Below are positions 51,068 through 60,820 of a DNA stretch of 64,000 bases, one piece after another. A model generated the notes under the pieces. The model did no database searches, was not told the DNA's origin, and saw nothing but the letters and a program-made list of their open reading frames with translations. Within the stretch, counting starts at the first letter, position 1. Each line of letters begins with the position of its first letter. This DNA is from Bradyrhizobium ottawaense (lineage in GTDB: Bacteria; Pseudomonadota; Alphaproteobacteria; Rhizobiales; Xanthobacteraceae): the NCBI RefSeq assembly GCF_002278135.3, contig NZ_CP029425.2, forward strand, positions 1,402,001-1,466,000. Reading direction: 5' to 3'. The position numbers and the translations under genes are program-made.

Positions 51068-52447
51068 CTACCCCTTCCTCCCCACCCGATATCCCGCCGC
51101 CGGATGCGGCGCATCCAGCCTTGCGCGGCCGTTGCCGAACAGTTTTTCCCGCAGCGTGCCCTTTGCGTATTCCGACTTGTACCGTCCGCGCCGCGTCAGC
51201 TCCGGCACCAGCATGTCGGCAATGTCCTCGAAGTCGCCGGGCGAGACCGCAAACGCGACGTTGAGGCCGTCGACGTCGGTCTTCTCGAACCAATCCTCGA
51301 TCTTGTCCGCGACCATCTCCGGCGTGCCGACCACGACAGGGCCGGCGCCGCCGATGCCGACATGCTCGATGACGTCGCGCACGGTCCAGACGCGGTCCGG
51401 GTCGCCCCGGGTGACGTTGTCGAGCGCGCTGCGACCGGCGTCGTTCTGGACGTGACGCACTTGCTGGTCGAGCTCGTAGCCGGAGAAGTCGATGCCGGTC
51501 CATCCCGACATCAACGCCAGCGCGCCTTCCGGATTGATATGCGACCGGTAGTCGGCATATTTCGCCGCAGCTTCCGCTTCCGTGTTGCCGAGGATGATTG
51601 TCATCATGTTGAACATCAGGATCTCAGCCGGATTGCGGCCGACCGCGGCGGCCTCCTGGCGGATCGCCGACACGCGCGGCCCGATGATCTTGGCCGACGG
51701 TCCCGACATGAACACGCATTCGGCGTGACGTGCCGCGAATTGCCGGCCGCGCGGCGAGGTGCCGGCCTGGTAGAGCACGGGCGTCCGCTGGGGCGACGGC
51801 TCGCTGAGGTGAATGGTGTTGTTGATGCGATAGTTTGCGCCCTCATGGTTGACGCGATGGACTTTGGCGGGATCGGTGAAGATGCCGCGCTTGCGGTCGC
51901 GCAGCACGGCGTCGTCTTCCCAGCTCCCTTCCCATAATTTGTAGACCACCTCCATGTATTCGTCCGCGATGTCGTAGCGGTCGTCATGCCCGGTCTGCTT
52001 GTCCTTGCCGGCGCCACGCGCGGCACTGTCGAGATAGCCGGTGACGACGTTCCAGCCGATCCGCCCTTCAGTGAGATGATCGAGCGTCGACATCCGCCGC
52101 GCGAACGGGTAGGGCGGCTCGAACGACAGATTGCTGGTGACGCCGAAGCCGAGATTTTGCGTTACCGCGGCCATCGCCGAGAGCAGCAGCAGCGGCTCGT
52201 TCGACGGCGTCTGCGCAGCGTTGCGCAAGGCCGCGTCAGGGCTGTTGCCGTAGACGTCGTAGACGCCGAGCACGTCGGCGAGGAACAATCCGTCGAAACG
52301 GCCACGCTCCAGCGTCCTGGCAAGATCGATCCAGTAGGGCAGGCGGTTATACTCGGCGGTGCGGTCGCGCGGATGGGTCCACAGGCCTGGCGACTGGTGC
52401 GCGACGCAATTCATCGCAAAGGCATTGAGCCTGATCTGCTTGGCCAT
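51068..52447 (-). CDS. NtaA/SnaA/DszA-type flavin-dependent monooxygenase (LLM class)
   Basis: This 459-residue enzyme uses reduced FMN supplied by a separate reductase. The family pattern is complete: RLNAFAMNCVAHQSPGLWTH, then YWIDLARTLERGRFDGLFLA, DVLGVYDVYG, PYPFARRMSTLDHLTEGRIG, WNVVTGYLDSAARG, DRYDIADEYMEVVYKLWEGS, and VLYQAGTSPRGRQFAARHAE. Relatives oxidise nitrilotriacetate, dibenzothiophene sulfone, pristinamycin precursors or alkyl compounds. The substrate is unknown, and no reductase gene is next to it. Its start ATG at 52447 is clear (MAKQIRLNAF). Confidence 0.93.
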   Translation of the reverse strand: MAKQIRLNAFAMNCVAHQSPGLWTHPRDRTAEYNRLPYWIDLARTLERGRFDGLFLADVLGVYDVYGNSPDAALRNAAQTPSNEPLLLLSAMAAVTQNLGFGVTSNLSFEPPYPFARRMSTLDHLTEGRIGWNVVTGYLDSAARGAGKDKQTGHDDRYDIADEYMEVVYKLWEGSWEDDAVLRDRKRGIFTDPAKVHRVNHEGANYRINNTIHLSEPSPQRTPVLYQAGTSPRGRQFAARHAECVFMSGPSAKIIGPRVSAIRQEAAAVGRNPAEILMFNMMTIILGNTEAEAAAKYADYRSHINPEGALALMSGWTGIDFSGYELDQQVRHVQNDAGRSALDNVTRGDPDRVWTVRDVIEHVGIGGAGPVVVGTPEMVADKIEDWFEKTDVDGLNVAFAVSPGDFEDIADMLVPELTRRGRYKSEYAKGTLREKLFGNGRARLDAPHPAAGYRVGRKG

Positions 52448-52709
52448 GATCGTTCCCCGGCGCTCTATACTGAGCGCTCTTCGAATGGTAGATGTGCACC
52501 CGAACTTGGCGAAGTTCTTGCATATAACCTGCGCTTGGCAAGGCCAAAATCAGCGGGCTGCCGCCTTTGGCAAGCCAATCTCAAGAGAGCAAGAACGAAA
52601 TCCCAAGAGAACTACAAGAGAAGTACAAGAGCTATCCAAGTCCCTGCCACTTTCGAAGGCCACCCTGTCTCGGGTAGGGTCCTTCGCCTCGAAGTCCGAA
52701 AAGAAAATC

Positions 52710-54095
52710 ATGACCAGAGCCGACGCCATCGCCCGCGCCCGTGAGGATTTCAAATCCGGTGCGTTCCTCGCTGAACTCGACCGCCGCGTCGCCTTCAAGA
52801 CCGAAAGCCAAAATCCCGCGCGCGGCCCCGAGCTGCGCGCCTATCTGGAACAGGAGATGGTGCCGGCCTTCGCGGCGCTCGATTTCACCAGCCGCATCGT
52901 CGAGTCCCCGAGTGGCAAGTCGCCGTTCCTGTTCGCCGAGCATCACGAAAGCGCCTCCGCGCCGACCGTGCTGATCTACGGCCATGGCGACGTCGTCGAC
53001 GGCATGGAGGGCGAGTGGCGCGAGGGCCGCGATCCCTGGCGCACGACGGTTGCCGGCACGCGGCTCTATGGCCGCGGCACCGCTGACAACAAGGGCCAGC
53101 ACAGCATCAACATGGCGGCACTCCGCGCGGTGCGCGACGCCCGTGGCGGCAAGCTCGGCTTCAACGCCAAGTTCATCGTCGAGATGGGCGAGGAGATCGG
53201 CTCGCCCGATCTTGGCAAGGTCTGCGACCTCAATCGCGATGCGCTCAAGGCCGACCTGTTCATGGCCTCCGACGGGCCCCGTTTGTCCGCCGACCGCCCG
53301 ACGCTGTTCCTGGGATGCCGCGGCGGCATCCGCATTCATCTGGATGTGAACCTGCGCGATGGCGGCCACCATTCCGGCAATTGGGGCGGCGTGCTCGCCA
53401 ACCCCGCGACCATCCTGGTCAACGCGATCTCGACGCTGGTCGACGGCCATGGCCGCCTGCAGCTCGACGCGCTGAAGCCGCCGCGCCTCAGCAACCAGAT
53501 CCGCAGCTATCTCGCCGACGTGCAGGTGGTGCCGACCGAGGACGAGCCGGCGCTTGCCGAGAACTGGGGCGAGGAGGGGCTGTCGGCCGCCGAGCGGCTT
53601 TACGCCTGGAACACGCTGGAAGTGCTGGCGATGTCATCGGGCAATATCGAGAAGCCGGCCAACGCCATTCCGGGCCATGCCAACGCCGTGCTGCAACTGC
53701 GTTTCGTGGTCGGCACCGAGGTCGGCGGCCTGATCGAGGCGGTCCGCGCGCATCTTGTCCAAAAGGGCTTTCCGATGGTCGAGGTGCGGGCGGCGCAGAG
53801 CTTTGCTGCGTCGCGGACCGATTTCGACAGCCCCTGGATCAAATGGGCGGCGGATTCGGTGAAAGAGACCACGGGGAAACCGCCGGCGGTGCTGCCGAAC
53901 TTCGGCGGCTCGCTGCCCAACGACGTATTCTCTGAGATCCTGGGTCTGCCGACGATCTGGGTCCCGCACTCCTATCCCGGCTGCTCCCAGCATGCGCCCA
54001 ATGAGCACATCCTGCTGCCATTGACGGAAGAAGCCTTGACGGTGATGGCCGGCCTGTTCTGGGATCTCGGGGAATTGCCCAAGCCGCTGACCTGA
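52710..54095 (+). CDS. M20 family metallopeptidase/deacylase
   Basis: This 461-residue cytoplasmic di-zinc hydrolase carries YGHGDVVDGMEGEW (first His and Asp, near residue 90), GRGTADNKGQHSIN (bridging Asp), MGEEIGSPDLGKV (general base Glu-Glu), the dimerisation insert over ~205-330 (with DGGHHSGNWGGVLANPATIL) and the last metal His in VPHSYPGCSQHAPNEHILLP. The family includes carboxypeptidases, N-acyl-amino-acid deacylases and dipeptidases. The start MTRADAIARAREDFKSGAFL at 52710 matches this length; the frame remains open upstream but without similarity. It precedes the amino-acid ABC transporter by 100 bases and may provide amino acids from peptides (inference). Confidence 0.93.
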   Translation: MTRADAIARAREDFKSGAFLAELDRRVAFKTESQNPARGPELRAYLEQEMVPAFAALDFTSRIVESPSGKSPFLFAEHHESASAPTVLIYGHGDVVDGMEGEWREGRDPWRTTVAGTRLYGRGTADNKGQHSINMAALRAVRDARGGKLGFNAKFIVEMGEEIGSPDLGKVCDLNRDALKADLFMASDGPRLSADRPTLFLGCRGGIRIHLDVNLRDGGHHSGNWGGVLANPATILVNAISTLVDGHGRLQLDALKPPRLSNQIRSYLADVQVVPTEDEPALAENWGEEGLSAAERLYAWNTLEVLAMSSGNIEKPANAIPGHANAVLQLRFVVGTEVGGLIEAVRAHLVQKGFPMVEVRAAQSFAASRTDFDSPWIKWAADSVKETTGKPPAVLPNFGGSLPNDVFSEILGLPTIWVPHSYPGCSQHAPNEHILLPLTEEALTVMAGLFWDLGELPKPLT

Positions 54096-54196
54096 GCCCA
54101 TTAACCTCTGCCGCAAGCCAGCCGAAAGTCACATTCTAATCCGGCCCAATCTGTGCTTGCATCCGGGCCGCATCATCCTGAAAGGGGACCAAAAAA

Positions 54197-55108
54197 GTGA
54201 AACATTTCCGTAGCATTGGGCTCGCGCTCGCCGCGACCTTCGCCGTCAGCCAGGCCGGGGCCCAGGAGCTGACAGGCACGCTGAAGAACATCAAGGACAC
54301 CGGCGCCATCACGCTGGGCTTCCGCGACTCCTCGATCCCCTTCTCCTATCTCGACGACAATCAGAAGCCCGTCGGATTCGCGATGGACATCTGCTACAAG
54401 ATCGTCGACGCCGTGAAGAAGGAGCTCAAGCTCGACAAGCTCGAGGTCAAGCTCAATCCGGTGACGTCGGCGACCCGTATCCCGCTGATGGCCAACGGCA
54501 CCATCGACCTCGAATGCGGCTCGACCACCAACAATGCCGAGCGCCAGAAGCAGGTCGCCTTCACCAACACCCACTTCCTGACCGCCAGCCGCTACGTCTT
54601 CAAGAAGTCGAGCGGCCTGAAGTCGATCGACGACCTCAAGGGCAAGACGGTGGTCTCGACCGCGGGAACCACCAACATCAAGCAGCTCACCGAGGCCAAC
54701 GTCGCGAAAAGCCTCGGCGCAAACATCATCCCCGCCAAGGACCACGCCGAAGCCTTCCTGATGGTCGAGACCGACCGCGCGGTCGCCTTCGTCATGGACG
54801 ACATCCTGCTCGCGAGCCTCGTCGCCGGCTCGAAGTCGCCGGATGACTACGCCGTCTCCAAGGACGCGTTCTCCAAGCCCGAACCCTACGGCATCATGCT
54901 GCGCAAGGACGACGCCGCCTTCAAGAAGGTGGTCGATGCGGCGACCGCTGCGCTCTATACGTCAGGCGAGGCCCAGAAGATCTACGACAAATGGTTCACG
55001 GCCAAGATCCCGCCGAAGGGCCTCAACCTCAATACGCCGATCTCGGCCGAGCTGAAGAACGAGTTCGCGAAGCCTTCGGACTCGCCGAACCCGGACGACT
55101 ATAAGTAA
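54197..55108 (+). CDS. gltI: Glutamate/aspartate ABC transporter substrate-binding protein
   Basis: This 303-residue periplasmic receptor has a GTG start at 54197 behind AAAGGGGACC. The signal peptide is MKHFRSIGLALAATFAVSQA. The mature part has LTGTLKNIKDTGAITLGFRD, SSIPFSYLDDNQKPVGFAMD, and the ligand-binding RIPLMANGTIDLECGSTTNN, then VAFVMDDILLASL. This wording is close to E. coli GltI. It binds glutamate/aspartate or similar acids. The two permeases and ATPase follow immediately, with a stem-loop after this gene that would raise its dose over the others. Confidence 0.9.
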   Translation: MKHFRSIGLALAATFAVSQAGAQELTGTLKNIKDTGAITLGFRDSSIPFSYLDDNQKPVGFAMDICYKIVDAVKKELKLDKLEVKLNPVTSATRIPLMANGTIDLECGSTTNNAERQKQVAFTNTHFLTASRYVFKKSSGLKSIDDLKGKTVVSTAGTTNIKQLTEANVAKSLGANIIPAKDHAEAFLMVETDRAVAFVMDDILLASLVAGSKSPDDYAVSKDAFSKPEPYGIMLRKDDAAFKKVVDAATAALYTSGEAQKIYDKWFTAKIPPKGLNLNTPISAELKNEFAKPSDSPNPDDYK

Positions 55109-55135
55109 GATAACCTCGATCTTTCGATCGGGATC

Positions 55136-55172
55136 ATGTCCGGCCACTCTTGACACAGGGGTGGCCGGACAT
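55136..55172 (+). promoter_or_regulatory. Intercistronic stem-loop after gltI
   Basis: A perfect 12-bp stem ATGTCCGGCCAC / GTGGCCGGACAT with a 13-nt loop lies between the binding-protein and first permease genes. Such structures protect or partly terminate the upstream mRNA, giving more binding protein than permease. No T-run is present. Confidence 0.7.
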
Positions 55173-55223
55173 TTGCATAGGCGGCCAGGATATCTCTGAC
55201 TGGCGCGTTCGCGCGGGGGACAC

Positions 55224-55955
55224 GTGAACTATAACTGGAACTGGGGAATCTTTTTCCAGCCGAACCCGATGGGGACGGGCACCTATCTCGACATGCTGCT
55301 GTCGGGCCTGGTGCTGACCCTGAAGACCGCGGCGTTGGCCTGGGTCATCGCGCTGATCACCGGCTCGCTCGTCGGCGTCATGCGCACGCTGCCGTCGAAG
55401 GGTGCGAACTGGTTCGGCTTCGCTTATGTCGAATTCTTCCGCAACATGCCGCTGCTGGTGCAGCTGTTCCTGTGGTTCTTCGTGCTGCCGGAACTGCTGC
55501 CGAAAGGCGCCGGCACCTGGCTGAAGCAGCTGCCGAACGCGCCGTTCTGGACGGCGGCGATCGGCGTTGGTTTCTTCATGTCGGCGCGCGTCGCCGTGCA
55601 ATTGCAGGCCGGCATCGGCTCACTGCCGCGCGGGCAGAAGATGGCGGCGACCGCGCTGGGTCTGACCACCGCGCAGGGTTATCGCTATGTGCTGCTGCCG
55701 ATGGCGTTCCGTATCATCCTGCCGCCGCTGACGTCGGAGTTCCTCAACACCATCAAGAACACGGCGGTCGCTATCACCATCGGCCTGCTCGAGTTGACTG
55801 GACAGGCGCGCTCGATGCAGGAGTTCTCGTTCCAGGTGTTCGAGGCCTTCACCGCCGCGACGCTTCTCTACCTCCTCGTCAACGCCGTCGTCGTGACCGC
55901 GATGCGCTTCCTCGAGCGCTGGGTCGCAATCCCCGGCTACATCACGGGGAAATAG
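55224..55955 (+). CDS. gltJ: Glutamate/aspartate ABC transporter permease GltJ
   Basis: This 243-residue inner-membrane protein of the HisMQ family starts with GTG at 55224 (MNYNWNWGIFFQPNPMGTGT). It has five or six helices and the family EAA loop (AATALGLTTAQGYRYVLLPM). The stretch YVEFFRNMPLLVQLFLWFFV is typical of GltJ. It pairs with GltK to form the channel, and the gene lies 4 bases before gltK. Confidence 0.93.
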   Translation: MNYNWNWGIFFQPNPMGTGTYLDMLLSGLVLTLKTAALAWVIALITGSLVGVMRTLPSKGANWFGFAYVEFFRNMPLLVQLFLWFFVLPELLPKGAGTWLKQLPNAPFWTAAIGVGFFMSARVAVQLQAGIGSLPRGQKMAATALGLTTAQGYRYVLLPMAFRIILPPLTSEFLNTIKNTAVAITIGLLELTGQARSMQEFSFQVFEAFTAATLLYLLVNAVVVTAMRFLERWVAIPGYITGK

Positions 55956-55959
55956 CGCC

Positions 55960-56652
55960 ATGTTCGGCAATCTCGATTTCGACGTCATCCGCCGCGCGCT
56001 GCCCTATTTGTTCTACGAGGGCATGACGTTCACCCTGACGCTGACGGGGCTCGCAGCTCTCGGCGGCCTGGTCTTCGGCACGGCGCTCGCGCTGATGCGG
56101 TTGTCCGGCTTCAAGATCCTCGGCCGCATCGCCGGCGTCTATGTCGACTTCATGCGCTCGCTGCCGCTGGTGCTGGTCATCTTCTGGTTCTACTTCCTGG
56201 TGCCCTATATCGGGCAATGGCTGACCGGCGCCTCGCGCCCCATCAGCGTCGGCGCGTTCGCATCCTCGCTCATCACCTTCATCATGTTCGAGGCGGCGTA
56301 CTTCTCCGAGATCATGCGCGCCGGTATCCAGTCGATCTCGCGCGGCCAGCCGGCCGCGGCCAGCGCGCTGGGGCTGACCTACGCCCAGACCATGCGCTAC
56401 GTCGTGTTGCCGCAAGCCTTCCGCAACATGCTGCCGGTCCTGATCACGCAGACCATCGTGCTGTTCCAGGACACCTCGCTGGTCTACGTCCTCTCGATCA
56501 CGGACTTCCTGGGAGCGGCGAGCAAGGTCGCGCAGCGCGACGGGCGCCTCGTCGAAATGTACCTGTTCGCAGCTGTCGTCTACTTCACCATTTCCTGTAT
56601 CGCGTCCTTCGGCGTCCGTCGCCTCCAGGCGCGCATCGCCATCATTCGATAG
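55960..56652 (+). CDS. gltK: Glutamate/aspartate ABC transporter permease GltK
   Basis: This 230-residue HisMQ-family permease (MFGNLDFDVIRRALPYLFYE) has five hydrophobic helices, with YVDFMRSLPLVLVIFWFYFL and the EAA loop ASALGLTYAQTMRYVVLPQA. It forms the channel with GltJ. It is 12 bases before the ATPase gene. Confidence 0.93.
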   Translation: MFGNLDFDVIRRALPYLFYEGMTFTLTLTGLAALGGLVFGTALALMRLSGFKILGRIAGVYVDFMRSLPLVLVIFWFYFLVPYIGQWLTGASRPISVGAFASSLITFIMFEAAYFSEIMRAGIQSISRGQPAAASALGLTYAQTMRYVVLPQAFRNMLPVLITQTIVLFQDTSLVYVLSITDFLGAASKVAQRDGRLVEMYLFAAVVYFTISCIASFGVRRLQARIAIIR

Positions 56653-56664
56653 AGCGTGTCGGTC

Positions 56665-57396
56665 ATGATCGAAATCAGCCACGTCAACAAATGGTACACT
56701 CCGAGCTTCCAGGTGCTGACCGATTGCACCACCAACGTCACCAAGGGCGAGGTGGTCGTGGTCTGCGGCCCCTCGGGCTCGGGCAAGTCGACGCTGATCA
56801 AATGCGTCAATGCGCTGGAGCCGTTCCAGAGCGGCGACATCAGCGTCGACGGCACCAAGGTCAACGATCCCAAGACCAATCTGCCCAAGCTGCGCTCGCG
56901 CGTCGGCATGGTGTTCCAGCACTTCGAGCTGTTCCCGCATCTCAAGATCATCGACAATCTCTGCCTCGCGCAGCAGAAGGTGCTGGGCAGGTCGTCTGAC
57001 AAGGCGGTGACGAAGGGCATGATGCTGCTGGATCGCGTCGGCCTGAAGGAACAGGCGCAGAAATTTCCCGCGCAGCTTTCCGGCGGCCAGCAGCAGCGCG
57101 TGGCGATCGCGCGCGCGCTCGCCATGGACCCGATCGTGATGCTGTTCGACGAGCCGACCTCGGCACTCGATCCCGAAATGGTCAGTGAAGTGCTCGACGT
57201 CATGGTCGATCTCGCCCATGAGGGCATGACCATGATGGTCGTCACCCACGAGATGGGGTTTGCCCGCAAGGTGGCGAATCGCGTGATCTTCATGGACCGC
57301 GGCGAGATCGTCGAGGACGCGGCGAAGGACGATTTCTTCGGCCAGCCGCGCAGCGACCGCGCGCAGAAGTTCTTGTCGAAGATCTTGTCGCATTAG
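56665..57396 (+). CDS. gltL: Glutamate/aspartate ABC transporter ATP-binding protein GltL
   Basis: This is a 243-residue ATPase with Walker [10 protein letters not shown] at residues 35-43, the signature LSGGQQQR near 135, Walker [13 protein letters not shown], and the switch His in [11 protein letters not shown]. It energises import through GltJK. The ATG at 56665 is chosen over the GTG at 56656. It ends the transporter set; a repeat separates it from the transaminase gene. Confidence 0.96.
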   Translation: MIEISHVNKWYTPSFQVLTDCTTNVTKGEVVVVCGPSGSGKSTLIKCVNALEPFQSGDISVDGTKVNDPKTNLPKLRSRVGMVFQHFELFPHLKIIDNLCLAQQKVLGRSSDKAVTKGMMLLDRVGLKEQAQKFPAQLSGGQQQRVAIARALAMDPIVMLFDEPTSALDPEMVSEVLDVMVDLAHEGMTMMVVTHEMGFARKVANRVIFMDRGEIVEDAAKDDFFGQPRSDRAQKFLSKILSH

Positions 57397-57401
57397 CCGG
57401 T

Positions 57402-57500
57402 CGTCATCCCGGGGCGCGCGTAGCGCGAGCCCGGGATCCATACCCCGATGGTGGTTATGGATTCCGGGCTCATTCGCTGCGCGAATGCCCCGGAATGACG
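57402..57500. repeat. Intergenic palindromic repeat, family A (variant)
   Basis: CGTCATCCCGGGGCGCGCGT at the left and GCGAATGCCCCGGAATGACG at the right with GGATCCAT / ATGGATTCC inside. It is the third copy of the family seen at 500 and 46862, with some divergence. Confidence 0.75.
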
Positions 57501-57575
57501 GATGAAGGGTTTATCGGGCGCGCCAAATCTCCTATACCGAGAGCCAAATCCCCCTTTCTCCCCAGGAGACCTGCC

Positions 57576-58436
57576 TTGGACCCGATCGCCTACGTCAACG
57601 GCTCATTCGTCCCGCTCTCGGACGCCAAGATCTCGGTCCTCGATCGCGGTTTTCTGTTCGCCGACGGCATCTATGAGGTCTCGGCCGTGCTCGACGGCAA
57701 GCTGGTCGACAACGCCTCGCATCTGGCGCGGCTGGAGCGCTCGGTCGGCGAGATCAGCTTGAGGCTGCCGGAGACGCTCGAACGCATCACCGAGCTGCAG
57801 AAGGAACTGATCGCGCGCAACAAGGTCACAAGCGGCCTCGTCTATCTCCAGGTGACGCGCGGCGCCGACAAGGGCCGCGACTTCCCCTTCCCCAAGGGCG
57901 ACGTCAAGTCGAGCCTGGTGATGTTCACCTCGGAAAAGGACATCATCAACGCCGCCTCCGCAAAGACCGGCATCAATGTCATCACGGTGCCGGATATCCG
58001 CTGGGAGCGGCGCGACATCAAGAGCGTGGCCCTGCTGGCGCAGGTCTTGGCAAAGCAGGCGGCGGCCGAAGCCGGCGCCGGCGAAGCCTGGATGCTGGAA
58101 GACGGATACGTCACCGAGGGCGGCTCATCCTCGGCGTTCATCCTGACCAAGGACGACGTCATCGTGACCCGCAAGAACTCCAACGCGATCCTGCCGGGCT
58201 GCACCCGCAAGGCCGTGGTGGCGCTCGCCGAGGAACGTCAGCTTCGCGTCGAGGAGCGCTCGTTCACGGTGGCCGAGGCGCTGGCTGCAAAGGAAGCTTT
58301 TGCCACCTCGGCGTCACTGTTTGTCCAGCCCGTGGTTGCGATCGACGGCAAGAGGATCGGCGACGGCAAGCCCGGCCCGATGGCGACGAGATTGCGCGAA
58401 ATCTACGTGGAGTTCGCCAAGGCGACGGCGGTCTGA
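57576..58436 (+). CDS. D-amino-acid transaminase / branched-chain aminotransferase-like (TTG start)
   Basis: This 286-residue fold-type IV PLP enzyme starts with TTG at 57576 behind CCAGGAGACC (7 bases), giving LDPIAYVNGSFVPLSDAKIS. Family motifs: LDRGFLFADGIYEVSAVLDG, the catalytic Lys149 in RRDIKSVALLAQ, and EGGSSSAFILTKDD with the PLP-phosphate site, then NAILPGCTRKAV. The pattern RGFLFADGIYE and the spacing are those of D-amino-acid aminotransferase (Dat), which makes D-alanine/D-glutamate for cell walls, but branched-chain enzymes are close. It lies 180 bases after the transporter. Confidence 0.9.
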   Translation: MDPIAYVNGSFVPLSDAKISVLDRGFLFADGIYEVSAVLDGKLVDNASHLARLERSVGEISLRLPETLERITELQKELIARNKVTSGLVYLQVTRGADKGRDFPFPKGDVKSSLVMFTSEKDIINAASAKTGINVITVPDIRWERRDIKSVALLAQVLAKQAAAEAGAGEAWMLEDGYVTEGGSSSAFILTKDDVIVTRKNSNAILPGCTRKAVVALAEERQLRVEERSFTVAEALAAKEAFATSASLFVQPVVAIDGKRIGDGKPGPMATRLREIYVEFAKATAV

Positions 58437-58452
58437 GCCGCGTACCGCTGCC

Positions 58453-58577
58453 GTAGGGTGGGCAAAGGCGCACTTGCGCCGTGCCCACGTCTCTCTCGCT
58501 CTAGCTGACAGAAGGTGGGCACGCTTCCGCCTTCGCTCTACGAGCTACGGCGGACAAGTCGCTTTGCCCACCCTACG
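58453..58577. repeat. Intergenic inverted repeat, family F (GTAGGGTGGGCAAAG type)
   Basis: GTAGGGTGGGCAAAGGCGCA at the left and GCTTTGCCCACCCTAC at the right, with an inner GTGCCCAC / GTGGGCAC pair. Another copy lies at 63221-63307. It is between two convergent genes. Confidence 0.85.
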
Positions 58578-58601
58578 AGACCTGCCTCGGGGCGCGCCCC
58601 T

Positions 58602-59063
58602 TCACGCCGCCGACGCCTTCACCTTCACCGGATGAACCGCGCGGAACGCGATCGCGATCCTGTTCCAGGCGTTGATGGCGCCGATCAGCATGGTCAGGTT
58701 CACCGTCTCTTCCTCGGAGAACTGCGCGCGGACCTGCCCGTAGACGTCATCAGGCGCATGCGTCTGCGCGATCAGCGTGACCGATTCCGTCCAGGCCAGC
58801 GCGGCGCGCTCGCGATCCGTGTAGAGCGGGGATTCGCGCCAGGCATCGAGCAGGTAGATGCGCTGCTCGGTCTCGCCGCGCTTGCGCGCGTCCTCGGTGT
58901 GCATGTTGATGCAAAAGGCGCAGCCGTTGATCTGTGACGCCCGGATCTTGACGAGCTCGATCAGCGATTTCTCGAGCCCCGTGGACTGGATCTGCGTCTC
59001 CAGCGCCATCAGCGCTTTGATCGTGTCCGGCGCGGCCTGATAGTAGTTCATGCGGGGTTTCAT
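58602..59063 (-). CDS. AhpD-like carboxymuconolactone decarboxylase family protein
   Basis: This 153-residue protein has the AhpD core: ASQINGCAFCINMHTEDARK with the redox pair Cys48/Cys51 and His55, plus the helix EKSLIELVKIR before it. AhpD-like proteins reduce peroxiredoxins or act on unknown peroxides. Length fits the family. It is the last gene of an apparent emrA-emrB-ahpD-like leftward unit (28 bases after emrB), which suggests joint induction by toxic compounds (inference). Confidence 0.93.
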   Translation of the reverse strand: MKPRMNYYQAAPDTIKALMALETQIQSTGLEKSLIELVKIRASQINGCAFCINMHTEDARKRGETEQRIYLLDAWRESPLYTDRERAALAWTESVTLIAQTHAPDDVYGQVRAQFSEEETVNLTMLIGAINAWNRIAIAFRAVHPVKVKASAA

Positions 59064-59090
59064 GGTCGTTCTCCTTGCGGCTGGGTTGAG

Positions 59091-60703
59091 TCAGTGGGCA
59101 CCACCGGCTGAGGTCTGGCCGGGCTTCTTCAGGAACAGGACCGCGGCGAGCGCGACGATCAGCGCCATGCCGAGCAGATAAAACGTGTCGCTGAAGGCGA
59201 AGATATAGGCCTGCTTCTGCACGATATGGCCAATCGCGACATAGGCGCGATGCGCCGCATCCGCACGGTCGAGGATGCCATGATTGACGAAATATTGCGT
59301 GAGCTGTTCCAGCCGTGTGCGGGTGGCCTGCTCGAACACCGAGACCGACTGCATCAGCACGTTGGAGTGATACTGCTCGCGCTTGGTCAGCACGGTCTGG
59401 AGCAGTGCGATGCCGACGGCGCCGCCGAGATTGCGCATCATGTTGAACAGGCCCGAGGCCGAGCCCGCGTTCTCCGGCTCGATGCCTGATGTGGCGACCG
59501 CCGACAGCGGCGCCATCACCAGCGCCTGGCCGATGGCGCGGACGATGTTGGGCCACAGCAGCTGGTCGGCGGCGTAATCATTGGTCATATAGATGTTCAT
59601 GAAGTTGGAAGCCGCGAACAGCACGAAGCCGATGCCGATGATGATCCGCGCATCGAACTTCTGCATCAGGCGCGGCACCAGCGGAATCAGCAGGAGTTGC
59701 GGCAATCCAGTCCATGCCAGCACCATGCCGATCTGCTCGGAATTGTAGCCCTGGATGCGCGACAGATATTGCGGCAGGATGAAGACCGAGCCGTACAGCG
59801 CGATGCCGAGCAGGAAATTCGCGAGCATGCCGAAGCCGAAATTGCGGCGGACGAGCAGGCGCAGGTTGAGGAGCGGCTTCTTCACCGTGAGCTCGATGAT
59901 CAGGAAGGCGGTCAGCGCGACGGCCGCGATCACTGACAGCCTGACGATGAAGGTCGAGCCGAACCAGTCGTCCTTGTTGCCTTCCTCCAGCACGGTCTGG
60001 AGCGCCGATAGCCCGATCGCCATGGTGACGATGCCGGCCCAGTCGCCGTCGCGCAGCAGCGCCAGCTTCATCGGCTTGGGCTCGAGAGCGTACCAGAGCA
60101 TGCCGACCATCACCGCGCCGGGGACGAGGTTGACGTAGAAGATGTACTCCCAGCCGAAATTCTCGGTGAGATAGCCGCCGATGGTCGGGCCGATCGCCGG
60201 CGCGAACGTCGCCGACAGCGCGAACAGCGCAAGGCCGACCGGCTGTTTTGCGCGCGGCAGCAGCGTGATGATCAGCGTGAACGCCATGGGAATCAGGACA
60301 CCGCCGGTAAATCCCTGCACGGCGCGCAGCACGATCATCTGCGGCAAATATCCTGCGCCAGTGCGCAAGCCGCCGAGAGAACCAGGAACAGGACCGCGTT
60401 GGTCAGAAGGTAAATCCGGATCGAGAACACCTGCGCCAGCCAGCCGGAGAGCGGGATCACCACGATTTCGGCGATCAGGTAGGAGGTCGAGATCCAGCCG
60501 CCGTCGTCGATGCCGGCGCCGATCGCGCCCTGGATGTCGGCGAGCGAGGCGTTGACGATCTGGATGTTCAGCACCGCCATGAAGGCGCCGAGCGTCGCGC
60601 CGATCACCGCGACCCAGGTTTTTGCGGATACGGCCGGCGTGGTCGGAGCTGCGGGGGCGGTGAGATTGGCGGCGGCGTCGACGGTCGGTTGCAGCGTGCT
60701 CAT
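59091..60703 (-). pseudogene. emrB: EmrB-like MFS drug exporter with frameshift
   Basis: The N-terminal ~110 residues (from MSTLQPTVDAAANLTAPAAP; helix WVAVIGATLGAFMAVLNIQI) end at ...SAACALAQDICRR with a stop near 60335. The rest continues in another frame from YLPQMIVLRAVQGFTGGVLI through 12 more helices to 59091. Removing two bases (AT in the sequence GATATTTG near 60346-60353) would join the two as ALAQDLPQMIVLRAVQ, as in intact DHA2 transporters. So the gene carries a 2-bp duplication or an assembly error. An intact protein would be about 535 residues with 14 helices, working with EmrA. Confidence 0.82.
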
Positions 60704-60820
60704 GGAAGCCTCGTCTCGGGTACGGAGACAGGATGCGTTCGGCGAATGGTTTCGATCATCGATGAAGTTGTGGAAGGATCGTCCGGCAGGATTTGATAAT
60801 CCCGCCGACGCCTTCCGGCT

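Noticed and set aside
55942..57441. A 499-codon frame antisense to gltK and gltL
   Set aside because: Overlaps two well-supported ABC genes completely; composition is typical of a shadow frame.
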